A stretch of 64,000 nt of DNA from Geodermatophilus ruber (GCF_900114385.1 NZ_FOSW01000005.1:118494-182493), one strand, 5' to 3'. Counted from the stretch's first letter, positions 9,794 to 20,152 are shown. Program-made: numbers and translations. The notes: generated by a model from the letters alone, not told the origin.

Positions 9794-10290
9794 CCGGCCA
9801 GGCTCGGGCCATCGGTGAACCGCCCGTCCCGGATCATCGCCCGCAGCTGCGTCTCGGACGCGAACTCGTGCCGCATGCCGGCCTCGGTGATCTCGCGGGC
9901 GGTCGGGCCCGGGGTGAGGCCGGTGGCCAGCCAGACGTCGAACTCCTGGGTGCTCTGCCCCGGGGCGAGGTCGAGGTGGCCCAGGTGGCGCAGCTGCCCG
10001 GCGCGCAGGCCGGTCTCCTCGGCCAGCTCCGTGCGGGCCAGCTCCTCGGGAGTGCCCGTGGAGCCGCGCGTCCAGCTGCCCTGCGGGAACTCCCACGTCC
10101 GCCGGCCCACCGGAAGCCGGTACTGCTCGACCAGCCAGAACCCGCCGTCCTCGTAGGGCAGCACCAGCGCGAAGGGCGGCTTCTCGACCACGCCGTACAC
10201 GCCGGTCGACCCGTCGGCGAGCTCGACCTGGTCCTCCCGCACCCGGATCCACGGGTTGCGGTAGACCTCCCTGCTGCCCGTCGTCCGCAT
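9745..10290 (-). CDS. Nudix hydrolase, ADP-ribose pyrophosphatase-like
   Basis: Hydrolyses a nucleoside diphosphate linked to another group; the closest shape is ADP-sugar pyrophosphatase (181 residues, N-terminal strand YRNPWIRVREDQVEL, PYEDGGFWLVEQYRLPVG). The Nudix box is recognisable but altered: TPEELARTELAEETGL keeps the metal-binding EE and EETG, while the conserved Arg of REUXEE is Thr and the upstream Gly-Glu reads STG. The last 49 bp are overlapped on the other strand by the flavoprotein stub. Confidence 0.85.
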   Translation of the reverse strand: MRTTGSREVYRNPWIRVREDQVELADGSTGVYGVVEKPPFALVLPYEDGGFWLVEQYRLPVGRRTWEFPQGSWTRGSTGTPEELARTELAEETGLRAGQLRHLGHLDLAPGQSTQEFDVWLATGLTPGPTAREITEAGMRHEFASETQLRAMIRDGRFTDGPSLAGYSLLLLDRGWAAPSR

Positions 10291-10402
10291 CGGGACAGCT
10301 TGTCAGGCCGGCGGGTGCGGCGCCGTGCTGTGCGCCGGGAGTTCCCCGGCCACGGTGGCGGCCGCCGGCAGCGGCGCCGGCGCCGCGTGCTGGAGTGGGG
10401 GG

Positions 10403-11197
10403 GTGCAGCTCGAACCCTCCCGCCGCGCCTGGCGCCGCTACATCGCCCTGGGCGACTCGTTCACCGAGGGGCTCAGCGACCCCGACCCGGCGCGGCCGGG
10501 GGAGTACCGCGGCTGGGCCGACCGGCTGGCCGAGCATCTGGCCGCCGCGGCCGACGGCGACGTCGAGTACGCCAACCTCGCCGTCCGGGGCCGGCTGCTC
10601 GGGCAGGTGCTCGACGAGCAGATGCCGGTCGCGTTGTCCGCCGAGCCGGACCTGGTGAGCCTGGTGGCCGGCGGCAACGACCTGTTGCGCCCCGGCGCCG
10701 ACCCCGACCGGCTGGCCGCGGCGCTGGAGGACGCGGTCGCGCGGTTCCGGGCCGCCGGCGCCGACGTCCTGCTGGCCACCGGCGTGGACCCGCGGCAGAC
10801 GCCGATCATCCGCCGCACCCGCGGGCGGGTCGCCGTGTTCAACGCCTCGCTGTGGTCGATCGCCGCCCGGAACGGCGCCGTCGTCCTCGACCAGTGGGGC
10901 GCTGCCTGGATCCAGGACTGGCGCATGTGGGACGGCGACCGCATCCACCTCACCGCCGAGGGGCACCGCCGGACGGCGCTGGCGGCCGCCACCGCGCTCG
11001 GCCTCCCGGTCGGCGACGACTGGCGCGACCCGCTGCCGCCGCAGCCGCCGCGCGCGCTGCGGGCGGCGCTGGCCGAGGAGGCGGCGTGGGTGCGCGGCTT
11101 CGTGGCGCCGTGGATCGGCCGCCGGCTGCGCGGCCGCTCCTCGGGGGACGGACGGGCCGCCAAGCGGCCGCTGCCGCTGGCCCTGCCGCGCGGCTGA
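10403..11197 (+). CDS. SGNH/GDSL-type hydrolase
   Basis: A 264-residue serine esterase/lipase of the SGNH fold. All four blocks are visible: GDSFTEG (nucleophile Ser) near residue 18, the block-II Gly in LAVRGRLLG, GGND (block III) and DRIHLTAEGH with the Asp-x-x-His pair near 180. No signal peptide is seen, so it is probably cytoplasmic. The GTG start is preceded by a GGAG-containing run. A polybasic C-terminus follows the catalytic domain. The substrate is unknown. Confidence 0.88.
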   Translation: MQLEPSRRAWRRYIALGDSFTEGLSDPDPARPGEYRGWADRLAEHLAAAADGDVEYANLAVRGRLLGQVLDEQMPVALSAEPDLVSLVAGGNDLLRPGADPDRLAAALEDAVARFRAAGADVLLATGVDPRQTPIIRRTRGRVAVFNASLWSIAARNGAVVLDQWGAAWIQDWRMWDGDRIHLTAEGHRRTALAAATALGLPVGDDWRDPLPPQPPRALRAALAEEAAWVRGFVAPWIGRRLRGRSSGDGRAAKRPLPLALPRG

Positions 11198-11204
11198 CCG
11201 CGGG

Positions 11205-13172
11205 TCAGCCGTCCCGCTCGGTGGGCTCCGGGTCGGGGTCGGCCGGGCCGGTCTCCTGTTCCGCGGAGGGCTCGGCCGCCTCGATCACGGCCGCCTCGAC
11301 CACGGCCGCCTCGACCACGGCCGCCTCGTCCTCCGGGGCCTCGTCTTCCGGGGGCTCGACCACGGGGGGCTCCTCGATCACCGTGCCGTCGGTGAGCACC
11401 GCGGCCGGCAGCGCCTCGCGGCCGGCCACCTCGTCGGCGCACTCGCGGGTCGGCAGCGGGGCGGGCCGGCCGAATGCATAGCCCTGGGCCATGACGCAGC
11501 CGTGGTCGCGCAGCCACTGCGCCTGGTCGAGGTCCTCGATGCCCTCGGCGATGACCTGCAGGCCCATGCCCAGGCCCAGCTGCACCAGGCCCTGCACGAG
11601 CGCTGCGGTGGACGGCTCGGTGACCACGTCGGCGACGAAGGACCGGTCGATCTTCACCGTGTGGATGGGCAGCCGGTGCAACGCGGTGATCGCGGAGTAG
11701 CCGGTGCCGAAGTCGTCCAGCGCGAGGGTCACGCCGGCGTCGGTGACCTCGGAGACCGCCTGCAGCGTGGCGTCGGCGGCGAACAGCGCCGTCGACTCGG
11801 TGATCTCCAGCTCCAGCCGCTCCGGGGGGAGCCCGGAGTCGGCGAGGGCCGCGGCCACCAGCTCGGCGAAGCCGGGCTCGGCCAGGTGGCGGGCGGAGAT
11901 GTTGACGTGCACCCGCAGCCCGGACGGCCAGCCGGCGGCGTCGAAGCAGGCCTGCCGGAGCACCCACTCGCCGAGCTTGGAGGTGAGCCGGTTGTTCTCG
12001 GCGGCGTCCAGGAACGCCCCGGGGGGCAGCAGCCCGCGGCTGGGGTGCTGCCAGCGGATGAGCGCCTCGTAGCCGAGCAGCGTCTCGTCGGAGAGGGCCA
12101 CGATCGGCTGGTAGAACAGCCGCAGCTCGTCGGACTCCAGCGCGTGCCGCAGGTCGGCCTCCAGCTGCAGCTGGTCGACGTCGCTGTCGCTCAGCACGCC
12201 GTCGTGCACCTCGATGCGGGCCCGGCTGCCGTCGGACTTCGCCCGGGTCAGCGCGTTGTGTGCCTGGCGCAGCAGGTCGTCGGGGGCGACGTCGCTGCCG
12301 AGGGTCAGCCCCACGCTGGCCGACAGCACGATCTCCCGGTCGCCGATGAGGAACGGGTCGTCGAGCACCGACAGCAGCCGGTCGGCCAGCGCCCGCAGGC
12401 CGTCGAGGTCCTCGACGTCCTCGGCCAGGATGAGGAACTCGTCGGCGCCGAGCCGGACGGCGGTGTCCTCGACCCGGGTGCTCCACCGCAGCCGGTCGGC
12501 GACCTGGGTGAGCAGCTGGTCGCCGGCCTCGTGCCCGAGGACGTCGTTGACCGCCTGGAAGCGGTCGAGGTCCAGGTGCACCAGGCCGACCTGCAGCCCG
12601 CGCCGCCGGGAGAGGGCGAGGGCGTGGTGCAGCCGGTCGCCCAGCGCCCGCCGGTTGGGCAGCCCGGTCAGCGGGTCGGTGAACGCGCGGCGGACGAGGT
12701 CCTCCTCGGCGCGCCGGCGGTCGGTGACGTCGACCAGCGAGAGGACGACGAACTGCGGCTCGCCGGTCGTGTGGTGGACGACCTCGTGCGACTGCAGCGC
12801 CCACAGCTCGGTCCCGTCGGCGCGGCGCAGCCGCCGCTCGCCGTCCATGCGCAGCCACGGGTCCAGCGGCTCCTCGGCGCCCGGGGGCAGGTCCGGCAGG
12901 GGCGCCTCGTCGGGGTGGGCCAGCAGGTCCACGTGCCGGCCGACGAGGTCGTCGGGGGCGCGGCCGGTGAGCGCGCAGAGCGCCTCGTTCACGACGAGGA
13001 AGTGGCCGTCGAGGTCGACGAGGGCCTTGGAGATGGGCGCGGTGAGGAACAGGGCGCGGAAGAGCTGCCCGCGGTCGGCCAGCAGCGTGTCGATGGCCCG
13101 GAGCCTCGAGCCGGCGGCGGAGCCGGGCCTGCCGGTCCGGGACCTCGGTACGTCGGGGGCGCGCAGGTTCAC
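11205..13172 (-). CDS. PAS-GGDEF-EAL protein, probable cyclic-di-GMP phosphodiesterase
   Basis: A 655-residue signalling protein. A PAS sensor covers about residues 30-150 (ALFLTAPISKALVDLDGHFL). The GGDEF-like domain follows (DPLTGLPNRRAL), but its active-site loop reads GADEF instead of GGDEF, so cyclase activity is doubtful. The EAL domain has YEALIRW, NISARHL, ELEITES, DDFGTGYS and KIDRSFV, all key residues intact, so c-di-GMP breakdown is expected. The last 60 residues are an acidic Ala/Val/Glu-rich tail with repeated AAVVE units. The GTG at 13172 was chosen because the frame upstream runs into the divergent LLM promoter. Soluble: no membrane helices. Confidence 0.88.
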   Translation of the reverse strand: MNLRAPDVPRSRTGRPGSAAGSRLRAIDTLLADRGQLFRALFLTAPISKALVDLDGHFLVVNEALCALTGRAPDDLVGRHVDLLAHPDEAPLPDLPPGAEEPLDPWLRMDGERRLRRADGTELWALQSHEVVHHTTGEPQFVVLSLVDVTDRRRAEEDLVRRAFTDPLTGLPNRRALGDRLHHALALSRRRGLQVGLVHLDLDRFQAVNDVLGHEAGDQLLTQVADRLRWSTRVEDTAVRLGADEFLILAEDVEDLDGLRALADRLLSVLDDPFLIGDREIVLSASVGLTLGSDVAPDDLLRQAHNALTRAKSDGSRARIEVHDGVLSDSDVDQLQLEADLRHALESDELRLFYQPIVALSDETLLGYEALIRWQHPSRGLLPPGAFLDAAENNRLTSKLGEWVLRQACFDAAGWPSGLRVHVNISARHLAEPGFAELVAAALADSGLPPERLELEITESTALFAADATLQAVSEVTDAGVTLALDDFGTGYSAITALHRLPIHTVKIDRSFVADVVTEPSTAALVQGLVQLGLGMGLQVIAEGIEDLDQAQWLRDHGCVMAQGYAFGRPAPLPTRECADEVAGREALPAAVLTDGTVIEEPPVVEPPEDEAPEDEAAVVEAAVVEAAVIEAAEPSAEQETGPADPDPEPTERDG

Positions 13173-13218
13173 CCCGACAGGGTGCGGGACCGGCGCCGTC
13201 AAGTGACGGAACCTCGTC

Positions 13219-13253
13219 CACGGAGAGTCGTGGTCAACCGAACACTCTCCGTG
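13219..13253. promoter_or_regulatory. Inverted repeat between divergent genes
   Basis: CACGGAGAGT and ACTCTCCGTG form perfect 10-bp arms separated by 15 bp. They lie midway between the divergent GGDEF-EAL and LLM genes. A shared operator for a dimeric regulator is the simplest reading; no regulator gene is adjacent. Confidence 0.4.
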
Positions 13254-13351
13254 ACCGGTTGGGTGTGGTGGGACGCCCGGGGAGCGTGGGGAGCGGGTGC
13301 GAGCCGGATCACGCCGGGAATCGCCGAGCTTCGCCGGCTGCTGCTCCGGCC

Positions 13352-14395
13352 ATGGCGAACGCTGCGGCACCGGAGAAGCGCATCGGGTTCCTGTCCTTCG
13401 GCCACTGGCAGCCCGTTCCCGGATCGCAGGTGCGGACCGGCCGGGACGCGCTGGTGCAGAGCGTGGAGCTGGCCGTGGCCGCCGAGGAGCTCGGGGTGGA
13501 CGGCGCCTATGTGCGGGTCCACCACTTCGCCCGGCAGCTGGCCTCGCCCTTCCCGCTGCTGGCGGCGATCGCGGCGCGCACCCGCCGGATCGAGATCGGC
13601 ACCGGCGTCATCGACATGCGGTACGAGAACCCGCTGTACATGGCCGAGGAGGCCGCGGCGGCCGACCTGCTCAGCGACGGCCGGCTGCAGCTCGGGGTCA
13701 GCCGCGGGTCACCCGAGACGGCGCTGCGCGGGTCCGAGGCGTTCGGTTACGTGCCGCCGGAGGGCAGCTCGGACGGCGACCTCGCGCGGCAGAAGACGGA
13801 CCTGTTCCTGGCCGCGATCTCCGGGCAGCCGGTCGTGGATGCCGACCCGCGGATGACCGGCGGGGCGGCCGGCCGCCTGGCGGTGCAGCCGCAGTCGCCC
13901 GGCCTGGCCGAGCGGATCTGGTGGGGCTCGGGGACCCGGGCCACCGCGGAGTGGGCCGCCCGGCAGGGGATGAACCTGATGAGCTCCACCCTGCTCAGCG
14001 AGGACACCGGCGTGCCCTTCGACGAGCTGCAGGCCGACCAGATCGCCCGCTACCGGGCCGCCTGGGCCGACGCCGGCTGGGAGCGCGACCCGCGGGTGTC
14101 GGTGAGCCGCAGCGTCATGCCGATCGTCACCGACCTCGACCGGCAGTACTTCGGCGAGCGCTCCGGCGAGGACCAGGTGGGCCTGCTCGAGGGCGTGCGC
14201 GCCCGGTTCGGCAAGAGCTACGTCGGGGAGCCGGACCAGCTGGCCGAGGAGCTGGCCAAGGACGCCGCCGTCCGGGAGGCGGACACCCTGCTGCTCACCG
14301 TGCCCAACATGCTCGGCGTGGACTACAACGCCCGCCTGCTGGAGACGATCGTCGCGCACGTCGCCCCGGCGATCGGGTGGTCTCCGCGCGCGTGA
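13352..14395 (+). CDS. LLM-class flavin/F420-dependent oxidoreductase
   Basis: A 347-residue luciferase-like monooxygenase (TIM barrel). The start GFLSFGHWQPVPGS, the segment GVDGAYVRVHHFARQ with the second-strand His, and TRRIEIGTGVIDMRYENPLYMAEE with the conserved Gly-rich turn are typical. Cofactor is FMN or F420; fbiC in this window means F420 is made. The ATG at 13352 begins MANAAAPEKRIGF. The substrate is unknown. Divergent from the c-di-GMP gene with a long inverted repeat between. Confidence 0.88.
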   Translation: MANAAAPEKRIGFLSFGHWQPVPGSQVRTGRDALVQSVELAVAAEELGVDGAYVRVHHFARQLASPFPLLAAIAARTRRIEIGTGVIDMRYENPLYMAEEAAAADLLSDGRLQLGVSRGSPETALRGSEAFGYVPPEGSSDGDLARQKTDLFLAAISGQPVVDADPRMTGGAAGRLAVQPQSPGLAERIWWGSGTRATAEWAARQGMNLMSSTLLSEDTGVPFDELQADQIARYRAAWADAGWERDPRVSVSRSVMPIVTDLDRQYFGERSGEDQVGLLEGVRARFGKSYVGEPDQLAEELAKDAAVREADTLLLTVPNMLGVDYNARLLETIVAHVAPAIGWSPRA

Positions 14396-14422
14396 CGGCT
14401 CCGACCTGCCCTCGAGGCGGAG

Positions 14423-14495
14423 CGCGCCCGGCAGGACTCGAACCTGCGACCAAGTGCTTAGAAGGCACCTGCTCTATCCGCTGAGCTACGGGCGC
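14423..14495 (-). tRNA. tRNA-Arg (anticodon TCT)
   Basis: Folds as a complete cloverleaf on the minus strand: acceptor arms GCGCCCG/CGGGCGC, D arm GCTC...GAGC, anticodon loop CTTCTAA with TCT, and T arm GCAGG-TTCGAGT-CCTGC. Reads AGA codons, which are rare in this GC-rich genome. No CCA is encoded. Confidence 0.96.
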
Positions 14496-14685
14496 TCGCG
14501 CCGATCATCGCACCGCGCGGCGGGCGGCCGGCGCAGGCTCCCGGGTCCGCGGCACTCCACAGGGCACGGGTCTGTCCACAGAAGCCGGGCGGGGCTGTCC
14601 GCCGCGCTCCCGGCGGCCGAGGGTCGGTCCAGGCCGGCACCGCGCCGGCCGCGCCGACCCGGCGCGAGCAGATCCGAGGAGCACC

Positions 14686-15213
14686 GTGAACGACACCCAC
14701 GTCACCGTCGTCGGCAACGTCGTCGACTCGCCCCGCCGCTACAGCCCCGACGGCGGCAACCCCGTGACCAACTTCCGCATGGCGTCGACCGCCCGCCGCT
14801 TCGACAACCGGACCCAGGAGTTCGTCGACGGCGGGACGTTCTGGGTCGACGTCGAGTGCTGGAACGAGCTGTCCGGCAACGTCTCCGGCAGCGTCAGCAA
14901 GGGCGACCCGGTCATCGTCCAGGGCACCTTGACGACGCACAGCTGGGAGGGCGAGAACGGGCGGCGCAGCACGCCGCGGATCCGCGCGCTCGCCGTGGGC
15001 CCCAACCTGGCCCGCGGCACCGCCCTCTTCAAGCGCAGCCGTCCGGCGCGCGCTGCCGACGAGGGAGCGCCGTCGGGCCCCTCCGACACCGGGGACGACC
15101 GGTTCCCCGGCGACTCGGATGCTCTCGGGCCCGGGCGGGACTATGTGGACGCCCCCGAGGCGTTGTACGAGACGAACACCGCCGATCACGCCGCAGAGCC
15201 CGCGCACGTCTAG
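14686..15213 (+). CDS. ssb: Single-stranded DNA-binding protein
   Basis: A 175-residue OB-fold protein. The core spans about residues 1-110 (VTVVGNVVDSPRRY, FRMASTARRFDN, FWVDVECWNELSGNVSGSVSKGDPVIVQG), then a Gly/Ser/Asp-rich tail. It lacks the DDDIPF C-terminal tip of the replicative SSB, ending instead in AAEPAHV, so it is probably an accessory paralogue of the kind many actinobacteria carry for competence or recombination. GTG start with GAGGAG upstream. Confidence 0.88.
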   Translation: MNDTHVTVVGNVVDSPRRYSPDGGNPVTNFRMASTARRFDNRTQEFVDGGTFWVDVECWNELSGNVSGSVSKGDPVIVQGTLTTHSWEGENGRRSTPRIRALAVGPNLARGTALFKRSRPARAADEGAPSGPSDTGDDRFPGDSDALGPGRDYVDAPEALYETNTADHAAEPAHV

Positions 15214-15251
15214 ACGCCAGGGCTGGGAGGATCGGACGGGAGAACGCACGG

Positions 15252-15280
15252 GGGCGGGTCGGTCGACGGCCGGCCCGCCC
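15252..15280 (+). terminator. Hairpin after ssb
   Basis: Arms GGGCGGGTCGG and CCGGCCCGCCC pair over 11 bases with one G-T wobble around a 7-base loop, 39 bp after the ssb stop. Likely terminator, no U-run. Confidence 0.45.
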
Positions 15281-15315
15281 TCCACTCGCGAATCGACGGA
15301 AGGCCTCGAAGCCCA

Positions 15316-16986
<1,671 letters not shown>

Positions 16987-17000
16987 GCAGGCCCACAGCA

Positions 17001-17044
17001 CGACGGCGGCCGGCCGGAGCACTCGCTCCGGCCGGCCGCCGTCG
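17001..17044. terminator. Perfect 20-bp hairpin between ettA and the MBL gene
   Basis: Two 20-base arms beginning CGACGGCGGC pair perfectly around the loop ACTC. It lies 15 bp after the ettA stop and 16 bp from the stop of the convergent MBL gene, so it probably terminates both. Confidence 0.8.
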
Positions 17045-17059
17045 TCTTCGGGCCGGCGG

Positions 17060-17818
17060 TCAGCCCCGCGCGGCCGGCACCGGCGGCACCGGGCCGTGCA
17101 ACCGCACACCCTCGGCGGCCAGCCGCTCGTCGTAGGCGTCGGCAAGATCGTGCAGCGACTGCACGCAGTCCCCGGTGAACGCGGGGCCGTGCATCAGGGC
17201 GAGCGTGGTGGGCCGCAGCCCGGCCAGCGCCCGGATCGTCGGACCGGTCGCCGGGGTGAGGCAGGTGGCCCCGAAGACGTCCTCGGCCCGCAGCGCCGGG
17301 CCGGTGATCTCCTGCTCCGTCGACGCCGGGCCGGCGCCGACGGCGGTGAACAGGTCCCCGCACAGCAGCGTGCCGGTGGTCTCCTCGAACAGCAGACCGG
17401 CGTCCCACCCGTGCGGCACGTGCGGTGTCTCGATCCGCCGTACCCGCCGGCCGCCCAGGTCGAGCACCTCGCCGTCCTGCAGCGGGCGGGGCGGCCGGTC
17501 GGCGAGGTCGTTCACCGACACCATGCAGCCGAGTGCCCCGTGCGCCACCTCCGCCCGCGGGGCGGCGGCCAACCAGGCGTTCATGGCGCCGCACTCGTCG
17601 GCTTCCAGGTGGCCGAAGGTGATCCAGCGCAGCCGCTCGACCGGCGCCACCTGCTCGACGGCGGCAGAGACCAGCGGGAACAGCAGGCGCAGCCCGGTGT
17701 GGAAGAGCAGCGGTTCCTCGGCGTTCACGAGGAACTGGTTGAACACGATGTCCGCGTCGCTGACGTAGGTCGAGAACCGGTAGACGTCCGGCGCGATCTC
17801 GGTGACGTGCGTGTCCAC
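17060..17818 (-). CDS. MBL-fold protein of the flavodiiron/ODP type, without flavodoxin domain
   Basis: A 252-residue metallo-beta-lactamase-fold protein with a flavodiiron metal site: HLEADECG (H-x-E-x-D) near residues 90-97, the bridging His of HVPHGWDAG, the Asp of LLCGDLFTA and a late His in LMHGPAF. Flavodiiron enzymes reduce O2 or NO and carry a fused flavodoxin; this one stops after the MBL domain. It could be a diiron oxygen sensor (ODP type) or need a separate electron donor. Confidence 0.78.
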   Translation of the reverse strand: MDTHVTEIAPDVYRFSTYVSDADIVFNQFLVNAEEPLLFHTGLRLLFPLVSAAVEQVAPVERLRWITFGHLEADECGAMNAWLAAAPRAEVAHGALGCMVSVNDLADRPPRPLQDGEVLDLGGRRVRRIETPHVPHGWDAGLLFEETTGTLLCGDLFTAVGAGPASTEQEITGPALRAEDVFGATCLTPATGPTIRALAGLRPTTLALMHGPAFTGDCVQSLHDLADAYDERLAAEGVRLHGPVPPVPAARG

Positions 17819-18000
17819 GGCGCCTCCTCCTCCCGCAGGCCGGCCGGGCCCCGTGGCGGGCAGTGTCCTCCGGATCCGGGCGCCGACGCGATCCCCGGCC
17901 GGCCGCAGTGCCCCGCTCCGGCGAGCCGCGCCGGGCCGTCAGCGCCGGCCGACGGGGGGCGTCGAGCGGGACGTGGTCGCCGTACGGCAGGGTGTCGGCC

Positions 18001-18417
18001 GTGCGGTACACGGTGCAGGTCCCGATGCGCTGGTCGGACATGGATGCCTACGGCCACGTCAACAACGTGGTGTTCCTGCAGTACTTCGAGATGGCCCGCG
18101 TCGACCTGTTCTTCGAGCGCGCCTCGCTCGAGGAGCGGACCGGCCTGCGCCGCGGCACCGTCGTCGCGGCCCACGACATCCAGTACAAGCGGCCGGTGGT
18201 CTACTCGCCCCGCCCGCTGGACGTGCAGATCTGGGTCTCCGCGATCCGGGCGGCCGCGTTCACCTGCCACTACGAGGCCTTCGACCACGACCACCTGGCC
18301 GTCACCGGCAGCACGCTGCTGGTGCCCTTCGACTTCTCGATCAACCGCCCCCGGCGGCTGACCCCTGACGAGAAGGAGTTCCTGGCCCGCTGGACCGAGG
18401 AGGGGCCGGCCGCCTGA
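18001..18417 (+). CDS. Acyl-CoA thioesterase, hotdog fold (4HBT/YbgC-like)
   Basis: A 138-residue single hotdog-domain thioesterase. The active-site loop WSDMDAYGHVNNVVFLQYFE has the D-x-x-x-H-V-N-N pattern of 4-hydroxybenzoyl-CoA-type thioesterases, with the Asp as catalytic residue. Start GTG at 18001; a GTG three codons upstream is equally possible. Convergent with the YccF gene downstream. The physiological acyl-CoA is unknown. Confidence 0.87.
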   Translation: MRYTVQVPMRWSDMDAYGHVNNVVFLQYFEMARVDLFFERASLEERTGLRRGTVVAAHDIQYKRPVVYSPRPLDVQIWVSAIRAAAFTCHYEAFDHDHLAVTGSTLLVPFDFSINRPRRLTPDEKEFLARWTEEGPAA

Positions 18418-18422
18418 GGACC

Positions 18423-18863
18423 TCAGCGGGCGGGTGCGCCGTCCACCACGCCGCTGCCGGCGCGCATCCACTGGCGCGGCGGCGCGGTCTCCACCACCCG
18501 CTTGCCCAGGGGGAACAGCCCGACGGCGGCGAGCTTGAACGAGGCGATCCCGAACGGGATGCCGATGATCGTCAGGCAGAAGGCGATCCCGCTGAGGATG
18601 TGCAGCAACGCCAGCCACCAGCCGGCCACGAGGAACCACAGCAGGTTGCCCAGGGCCGAGGCGACCCCGGCGCCCGGAGCGCGCACCGTGGTCCGGCCGA
18701 ACGGCCAGACCACGAACGCGGCCAGCCGGAACGAGGCGATGCCGAAGGGGATCGTCACGATGAGCAGGCAGGCGACCACGCCTGCCAGCAGGTAGGCGAG
18801 GGCCAGCAGCCACCCCTGGAAGAGCAGCCACAGCAGGTTCAGCAGCAGCCGGATCGTGTCCAC
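18423..18863 (-). CDS. YccF-family inner membrane protein
   Basis: A 146-residue membrane protein with two copies of the YccF domain: LLLNLLWLLFQGWLLALAYL followed by TIPFGIASFRLA, and then LGNLLWFLVAGWWLALLHIL followed by IIGIPFGIASFKLA. The repeated IPFGIASF-[RK]-LA box is diagnostic. Function is unknown. GTG start at 18863. Confidence 0.88.
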   Translation of the reverse strand: MDTIRLLLNLLWLLFQGWLLALAYLLAGVVACLLIVTIPFGIASFRLAAFVVWPFGRTTVRAPGAGVASALGNLLWFLVAGWWLALLHILSGIAFCLTIIGIPFGIASFKLAAVGLFPLGKRVVETAPPRQWMRAGSGVVDGAPAR

Positions 18864-18930
18864 GCCATGTCCACGCGCCGCGCCGCCGCTGGGTTCCTCC
18901 AGGTACCGCGGGCTCGACGGCGGGCGGCGG

Positions 18931-19479
18931 TCAGCTGCCGGGGACCCGTGGCACGGGCCGGTCGGCGCCGGTCGGCGCACCCCGCCGCGCGGCCTCCTCC
19001 TCGGAGACCGGGCGCACCGGCGCCCCCTCGGCGATCGCTGCCCCGGCGACGACCGCCGCGTTGATCCCACCGCGGTGGGCCATCGCCCGCACCAGCCGGA
19101 TGCCGGTCAGCCGCTCCAGATGGGTGCACGGCGGGCAGCACTTCATCCCGAACAGCAGCGCGTCCCCCACGGCGAACCAGCGGCCGACCAGCGCGGGCAG
19201 GTCGACCCCGGTGGTGACCAGGTTGCGCCGGGTGTCGCCCGGCGTCAGGGCCGTCCCCGTCTCCGCGGCGACGGCCGCCACGTCGCCGGCGTCGACGAGC
19301 GTGAGCTGCTTCTCCAGGTCCGGGTACCGCGCCCAGGTGCCGCCGCCGAGCGCGTAGCGGTCGCCGTCCAACCCGCGACCCGCGACCAGCCGCCCCGACG
19401 GCACGCGGCGCATCGGGCCGGCCGCCGTCCCGGTCAGCCAGATCTCGCTCAGCGCACCGGCCCGCGGCGGATCGGTCAT
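18931..19479 (-). CDS. MOSC-domain protein
   Basis: A 182-residue protein of the molybdenum-cofactor sulfurase C-terminal family, thought to bind sulfur or the molybdenum cofactor. The family signature is seen in GRGLDGDRYALGGG, LTLVDAGDVAAVAAETG, RRNLVTTGVDLPALVG and MKCCPPCTHLERLTG, the last with the conserved Cys. Start ATG at 19479. No molybdoenzyme is adjacent. Confidence 0.88.
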   Translation of the reverse strand: MTDPPRAGALSEIWLTGTAAGPMRRVPSGRLVAGRGLDGDRYALGGGTWARYPDLEKQLTLVDAGDVAAVAAETGTALTPGDTRRNLVTTGVDLPALVGRWFAVGDALLFGMKCCPPCTHLERLTGIRLVRAMAHRGGINAAVVAGAAIAEGAPVRPVSEEEAARRGAPTGADRPVPRVPGS

Positions 19480-19555
19480 CGTCCGGGCCCACGACGACGA
19501 CGTGCCCTGCTCCGGGCGGGGGCAGGGCACGTCGTGGAACGGGCGGACGCTGCCG

Positions 19556-20152
19556 TCAGCTGCGCCGGACCAGCTTCCACGCGGTCCCCAGCACGGCGGC
19601 GGCGACGGCGGCCTTCACGATGCCCCCGACGATGAACGGGTAGAACCCGGCCTCCAGCGCCTGGCTCGCCGACATCCCGGTGCTCACCGCCAGCCACGGC
19701 ACGCCCACCGCGAAGATCACCGCCTGGCCGGCGACGAACAGCGGCGCGGCCTTGAGGGGGTTGCGGTCGGCGCCGCGGCGGGCGGCCAGCCCGATCAGGT
19801 AGGCAGCCGGGATGAAGCCGACGACGTAGCCGCCGGTGGCCCCGAAGACGACGTCGACGCCACCGCTGGCCTCGGAGTAGAACGGCAGGCCCACCAGCGC
19901 GCTCAGGATGTAGAACACCTGGACGGCGACACCCCGCATCGGGCCGAGGCTCGCGGCGGTGAGCACCACGGCGAGCGTCTGGCCGGTGATCGGCACGGGC
20001 GAACCCGGAACCGGCACCGACACCTGGGCCAGCAGGGCGGTGAAGAGCACGCCGAGGGCGACGAGCACGACGTTGCGGGCCCGGACGGCCGGGACCAGGT
20101 CGGCGAGGACGAGCGGGCGGGCCGGGAGCGCCGGCAACGAAGCGGTGGCCAA
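19556..20152 (-). CDS. bioY: Biotin transporter BioY (S component of an ECF transporter)
   Basis: Membrane protein that captures biotin. The 198 residues include six hydrophobic segments and the BioY hallmarks TALLAQVSVPVPGSPVPITGQ near residues 38-58 and SGGVDVVFGATGGYVVGFIP near 97-116. The start is TTG, supported by GGAGG five bases upstream. BioM and BioN are not next to it, so it either works alone or shares an energising module encoded elsewhere. Follows the GH13 gene on the same strand after 105 bp with a hairpin between. Confidence 0.94.
   Translation of the reverse strand: MATASLPALPARPLVLADLVPAVRARNVVLVALGVLFTALLAQVSVPVPGSPVPITGQTLAVVLTAASLGPMRGVAVQVFYILSALVGLPFYSEASGGVDVVFGATGGYVVGFIPAAYLIGLAARRGADRNPLKAAPLFVAGQAVIFAVGVPWLAVSTGMSASQALEAGFYPFIVGGIVKAAVAAAVLGTAWKLVRRS

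Noticed and set aside
11502..13856. A 784-codon plus-strand frame opposite the GGDEF-EAL gene
   Set aside because: It is the antisense shadow of a clear PAS-GGDEF-EAL gene; its translation is Val/Gly/Arg/Gln-rich with no domain, as expected of antisense frames in GC-rich DNA.
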